Shown here: positions 60,847 to 64,000 of the stretch, piece by piece | Layout of the letters: every line of letters begins with the position of its first letter | Position numbering within the stretch: the stretch's first letter is position 1 | Source: Novosphingobium endophyticum | GTDB taxonomy: Bacteria; Pseudomonadota; Alphaproteobacteria; Sphingomonadales; Sphingomonadaceae | Assembly (NCBI RefSeq): GCF_014640675.1 | Contig: NZ_BMHK01000011.1 | Span: 1 to 64,000, forward strand | Length of the DNA: 64,000 nucleotides | Direction of reading: 5' to 3' | Notes under the pieces: model-generated | Seen by the model: the letters and a program-made list of their open reading frames with translations, nothing else | Databases searched by the model: none | Told to the model about the DNA's origin: nothing | Position numbers and translations under genes: made by a program

Positions 60847-61893
60847 TCAGGCCACGGCCTGACGCTCGGTCTCGTCGCGGATCATCTTGTCGAGCATGCG
60901 GTTGTACATCGTGATGCTACGGTCGTGCGAAGTCGGGATCATCCGGGGATCGGGCGTCTCATCGATCACCTTCTGCTGCGCCTCGATCATCACCTTGTCT
61001 TCGGCAAAGGCCTTGCGCACCAGTTGCATCATCGGTTCGATCATCTGTTCCGTTCCGAAATCGCGATGCATGCCATAGCAGAAGAAGTAGCGGGTCGTGT
61101 GTTCGTCAATCGGCGTTACCGCTTGCCCGGTGAAGGTAAGGTCGCGAACCGCGTTGGCCAGATCGGGCGAACCGAATTCAAGACTCTTCGCGGTGCCGAG
61201 AGGAAAGCCGGCGATGTGCATCATGAGAATGCCCGGAATTACGTAGTCATATTCCATGTAGTGGTCGAGCGGCTCTGCCGGGAAGCCCGCTGCATCGGAA
61301 GCCAGGTTCTCCACCCAGCGGCGATAGCGTATGCCTTGATCGATCGGGCGGATGTCGGCGTGGGTCTTGGCCATCTGGTCGCCCTGCGGGAAGCTGTCGG
61401 CGTGGACATAGCCGATATGGCTGAAATCGAGCAGGTTTTCGCTGATGAGATGAGCGGCGCAATCATAGTCGAGAAAGCCGTGCCCCATCAGATAGTCGGG
61501 ATTATCGGTGCCGATCGTGGCGGGGATTGTCGCCTCGTACGCCAGTGCCGGATCGCCCATCCACACCCAGACCCAGCCGTGGCGGTCGACCACCGGATAG
61601 GCGCGCACTTTCGCGTCACGCGGGATGACGTCCTGCCCAGGAATTTCCGAAACGGCACCATCGCTATCGAACAGGATGCCATGGTACATGCAGCGCAGCC
61701 GCTCGCCCTCGCAGCGGCCCAGCGACAAGGGGGCCAACCGATGCACGCAACGATCTTCCAGAGCGACAAGCTTGCCGCTTTCGGTGCGGAACAGGACGAT
61801 CCTTTCGCCGAGGATTCTCAGCCCAGTCGGTTTCGACATGTCGAGGTCCGCCGTCCACGCCGCGACGTACCAGGTGTTGCGCGCATAGTGCAT
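60847..61893 (-). CDS. Rieske non-haem iron oxygenase (VanA/DdmC-like O-demethylase type)
   Basis: The 348-residue protein has a Rieske [2Fe-2S] site C-x-H at 49-51 and C-x2-H at 68-71. The catalytic domain carries Asn153, Asp156, His159 and His164 in ENLLDFSHIGYVH, the mononuclear-iron and bridging residues. It belongs to the group that includes vanillate and dicamba O-demethylases, which remove methyl groups from, or hydroxylate, aromatic and related substrates. No reductase gene is adjacent. It is divergent from a TetR gene across a 19-base palindrome. A second member of the family is cut by the right edge of the window. Confidence 0.92.
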   Translation of the reverse strand: MHYARNTWYVAAWTADLDMSKPTGLRILGERIVLFRTESGKLVALEDRCVHRLAPLSLGRCEGERLRCMYHGILFDSDGAVSEIPGQDVIPRDAKVRAYPVVDRHGWVWVWMGDPALAYEATIPATIGTDNPDYLMGHGFLDYDCAAHLISENLLDFSHIGYVHADSFPQGDQMAKTHADIRPIDQGIRYRRWVENLASDAAGFPAEPLDHYMEYDYVIPGILMMHIAGFPLGTAKSLEFGSPDLANAVRDLTFTGQAVTPIDEHTTRYFFCYGMHRDFGTEQMIEPMMQLVRKAFAEDKVMIEAQQKVIDETPDPRMIPTSHDRSITMYNRMLDKMIRDETERQAVA

Positions 61894-61919
61894 AAGTGCT
61901 CTCCCAAATTATTGCACCT

Positions 61920-61938
61920 AACTTAACGGTGTTAAGTT
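61920..61938. promoter_or_regulatory. TetR operator between the Rieske and tetR genes
   Basis: AACTTAAC-GGT-GTTAAGTT is a perfect 8-3-8 palindrome, 26 bases from the Rieske start and about 40 bases from the chosen TetR start. It is the likely binding site of that TetR protein. Confidence 0.8.
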
Positions 61939-61977
61939 GCAGTGTCAAAGATCTTGAAGTTGTCAAAGGTGATGTCG

Positions 61978-62544
61978 ATGCAAACGGCGAAAGGCCGTCC
62001 GAGGCTTGAGAAAGCCGGGATCGTGGAAAGCGCCATCGGGCTGCTGAACGATGATGGGTACGAGGCCCTGACCTTGCGCAAACTGGCGGCGCGGCTGGGC
62101 GTGCAGGCGCCTGCACTGTACTGGCACTTCGCCGATCGCGCGGCGCTGCTGGAAGCGATGGTGACGGAATTGCAGGATCGGGTGCCCGTTGCGCCGGTTC
62201 CGATGACGCGGGGCGAGACCGGGGACTGGATTCTGGCGCGCGGCATAGCGTTCCGCCAGATACTGCACGCGATCCGCGATTCGGTCCGCCTGTTTGCCGA
62301 AGCCACGATCAACCCGACGATGGATGTGCAGTTTACCGAGATGTTGAGCCGGATCGAAGGGTTGGACCGCAGGCAGGTGGTGTACCTTGCCGCCGTGCTC
62401 AATTCCTACGTGCTGGGCTGGGTCCACTATGAACAGCAGCCGGAGATGGTGCGGTTCATGGGTGAAAACCTGGATGTCGAAGCCGATTTCGAGGCCGGGC
62501 TTCGCGCTATCGCCATCGGCATCACCGCGCAGATGGGGGTATAA
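61978..62544 (+). CDS. TetR-family regulator (TetR_C type)
   Basis: The ATG at 61978 with AAAGGTG 6 bases upstream gives 188 residues; a GTG at 61942 would extend the frame into the operator. The helix-turn-helix (YEALTLRKLAARLGVQAPALYWHFADRAALLEAM) is typical of the tetracycline-repressor subgroup, followed by its C-terminal domain. It is divergent from the Rieske oxygenase gene and should repress that gene and itself through the 19-base palindrome. It is convergent with the FAH-family gene. The effector is probably an aromatic or the oxygenase substrate. Confidence 0.88.
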   Translation: MQTAKGRPRLEKAGIVESAIGLLNDDGYEALTLRKLAARLGVQAPALYWHFADRAALLEAMVTELQDRVPVAPVPMTRGETGDWILARGIAFRQILHAIRDSVRLFAEATINPTMDVQFTEMLSRIEGLDRRQVVYLAAVLNSYVLGWVHYEQQPEMVRFMGENLDVEADFEAGLRAIAIGITAQMGV

Positions 62545-62552
62545 GCAAGGGG

Positions 62553-62582
62553 TCTGCGCCGTTCCCGAAAGAGCGGCGCAGA
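62553..62582. terminator. Hairpin between convergent tetR and FAH genes
   Basis: TCTGCGCCG and CGGCGCAGA form a perfect 9-base stem with a 12-base loop just after the TetR stop. No T-run follows on either strand, so this is a weak candidate terminator or an RNA-stabilising hairpin. Confidence 0.45.
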
Positions 62583-62591
62583 GATGGATTG

Positions 62592-63605
62592 TTAGGATGT
62601 CGGGACCAGCTTGCCGGGCTGGGCGGTCGGCCACCACATGCCCTGTTCTGGTTCGCCAAGCACGTTGCGCAGGATGCCGATGTTCTTGGCTTCCAGTTCG
62701 ACGACGTCGCCGGGCTTCAGCTTGATGCCGTGTTCGAGGGCGGAGCCCTTTTCCAGCGTGCCCGAGCCGATGACTTCGCCGGGCTGCAGGTATTCGCCCT
62801 GCGATACGAACGACAGCACTTCCTCGACCCGCCAGAGGACGTCGGAACTCACGCCCTTGCCCTTGGTTTCGCCGTTCAGGCGGACTTCCATCTCGATCGA
62901 ATAGGGGTCTTTGAACTCGTCCATCGTCGTGATCCACGGGCCGATGCCGTGGGCGAAGTTCTTCGCCTTCGTTCCGCCCATGCCGATGGCGACTTCGTCC
63001 TGCTGCAAGTCGCGGCCGCTGAAGTCGTTGTACATGGTGACGCCGAACACCGCGTCGAGCGCGTTCTCGGGGGTCAGATTCTTCACCTTGCGGCCGATGA
63101 CCCAGCCCAGTTCAAGCTCGTAGTCCATGTGGTTGATGTAGCCCGGCCACGGAACGGTGGCATTGTTGCCGATCACCATCGCGGGCGAGTTCTGGCAGTA
63201 GGGCACCACGCGTTCCATCGCATCGGGAACGGTGCGGCCCATCTTGGCACTCCAACCCGTGATGTGGCCCAGGAAGTTGAGGCCGTCGCGCAGCACCGGC
63301 GGATCGGATGCCGGCAGCCATTCGACCTCGTTCATGTCCAGCGATGCGTCGTCGCCAGTGGAGGCCACGATGCCGGGTGTATGGTCGGTGAGGTAATTGC
63401 CCATAGAGAGGGCCAGCGCCATGCTGCCGGGATAGGCGGCATTGGCGAATGCGCGGGCCGCGTCCGTCGTCGCATTGCGCGTGGCCACGTAATGAAGGGC
63501 GGCCGCGCGGGCGAGGTCGATTACCCGGCCCTTCTCCGGTTCGACGACGACGAGCCGTGCGATCTTGCCATCCGGACTGTCACGCAAGATGCGTCCAAAT
63601 TTCAT
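62592..63605 (-). CDS. Fumarylacetoacetate hydrolase (FAH)-family enzyme
   Basis: The 337-residue protein has the FAH C-terminal fold, with metal-binding acidic residues in INHMDYELELGWVIG, then VFGVTMYNDFSGRDLQQ, KNFAHGIGPWI and LQPGEVIGSGTL. Family members hydrolyse C-C bonds in acylpyruvates, fumarylacetoacetate, oxo-acids or 2-keto-3-deoxy-sugar acids. Lying between two Rieske oxygenase genes, it probably cleaves a ring-opening product of an aromatic substrate. It starts at an ATG with AAGGAAT upstream. The exact substrate is unknown. Confidence 0.88.
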   Translation of the reverse strand: MKFGRILRDSPDGKIARLVVVEPEKGRVIDLARAAALHYVATRNATTDAARAFANAAYPGSMALALSMGNYLTDHTPGIVASTGDDASLDMNEVEWLPASDPPVLRDGLNFLGHITGWSAKMGRTVPDAMERVVPYCQNSPAMVIGNNATVPWPGYINHMDYELELGWVIGRKVKNLTPENALDAVFGVTMYNDFSGRDLQQDEVAIGMGGTKAKNFAHGIGPWITTMDEFKDPYSIEMEVRLNGETKGKGVSSDVLWRVEEVLSFVSQGEYLQPGEVIGSGTLEKGSALEHGIKLKPGDVVELEAKNIGILRNVLGEPEQGMWWPTAQPGKLVPTS

Positions 63606-63814
63606 GAGGAATTCCTTTCCCAGCGTTAATAGAGATACGATGCGTTTCGTTACTAGGATGTGAGAGGTTTTGCAACCGTCACGTTCAATAATATTGCCGT
63701 GGCAGGACGCCTGAACCCGTCAGTGGCACACGCCTTGGTCGGCGCGATCGCTGGTCGGCGCGCCGGTTTTGACAGGATATAGTCATATTTCTGAACGCGG
63801 GGCCCGCAAAGTCG

Positions 63815-64000
63815 TCAGGAGCTGGACGGCGGGCGCTCGGCTTCGGCCAAGGCTAGCTTCTTCATCCGGCGGCGCATCAGAATGCCGCCCTTGTCGGAGG
63901 ACAGGTGCACTTCGCCGAATTCCAGTCCTTCGCGGCGCTGACGCTGTTCGATCCAGTCCAGTGCCTCGCGGTCCTCCTCGAACGCCACCTTGAACGAGGC
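63815..64000 (-). CDS. C-terminus of a second Rieske oxygenase-like protein (partial)
   Basis: The minus-strand frame entering from the right edge encodes 61 residues, AFEEDREALDWIEQRQRREG then MRRRMKKLALAEAERPPSSS, and stops at 63815. The start resembles the AFAEDKVMIEAQQK tail of the Rieske protein at 60847-61893, a pattern seen near the end of VanA-type oxygenases. The catalytic part lies outside the window. It is on the same strand as the FAH gene and upstream of it, so the two may be co-expressed. Confidence 0.6.
   Translation of the reverse strand, partial: ASFKVAFEEDREALDWIEQRQRREGLEFGEVHLSSDKGGILMRRRMKKLALAEAERPPSSS

Overview
The window looks like a chromosomal accessory region of an alphaproteobacterium of the sphingomonad group (Novosphingobium/Sphingomonas/Sphingobium type). 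The reasons are the high GC, paired TonB-dependent receptors without SusD partners, many short-chain dehydrogenases (SDRs), soluble class-I P450s with an adrenodoxin-type ferredoxin, and a fused rhamnulose-1-phosphate aldolase/lactaldehyde dehydrogenase. This assignment rests on gene content only. No rRNA, tRNA or CRISPR array was seen.

Layout. 0-4 kb: a truncated membrane protein, a cytochrome c, an exported GH3 beta-glucosidase and a small secreted helical protein. 4-20 kb: an exported GH106 alpha-L-rhamnosidase divergent from a [2Fe-2S] ferredoxin and TonB receptor 1; an SDR; P450-1 with an unusual C-terminal domain; then an operon with TonB receptor 2, a Tat-exported sugar-isomerase-fold protein and a beta-propeller, preceded by a TetR gene and a secreted YVTN propeller. 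20-26 kb: an oxidative operon (aldehyde dehydrogenase, double CMD protein, beta-hydroxyacid dehydrogenase-like protein, two SDRs) divergent from a GntR regulator. 26-32 kb: TetR plus a three-gene RND efflux operon. 32-40 kb: secreted esterase, gene remnants, SDR, a GH106 tail fragment, P450-2, a DapB-like oxidoreductase and two SDRs. 40-44 kb: ArgP-like LysR/LysE, a DHDPS-family enzyme and mobile-element debris. 44-60 kb: a rhamnoside/L-rhamnose block with GH78, DeoR regulator, MFS permease, L-lactate dehydrogenase, rhamnulokinase, RhaD fusion, esterase, L-rhamnose isomerase and a second GH106. 60-64 kb: CoA-transferase and LysR remnants, two Rieske oxygenases (one partial), TetR and an FAH-family hydrolase.

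How it may work together. Rhamnosides would cross the outer membrane through the TonB receptors and lose sugars and acyl groups in the periplasm (GH106, GH3, esterases) and cytoplasm (GH78). Rhamnose would be isomerised, phosphorylated and cleaved to DHAP and L-lactaldehyde, then oxidised through L-lactate to pyruvate. The P450/ferredoxin, SDR, aldehyde dehydrogenase and Rieske genes would attack the aglycone. The strongest unlisted signal is a shared inverted repeat, TTATGCGAC-N5-GTCGCATAA and variants, upstream of six units between 7 and 36 kb (GH106, ferredoxin, P450-1, TonB receptor 2, esterase, P450-2). It suggests one regulon for uptake, deglycosylation and oxidation of a rhamnosylated hydrophobic compound. 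The substrate identity is inference. The second notable item is a roughly 65-residue domain that occurs both fused to P450-1 and as a separate secreted protein beside the GH3 enzyme.
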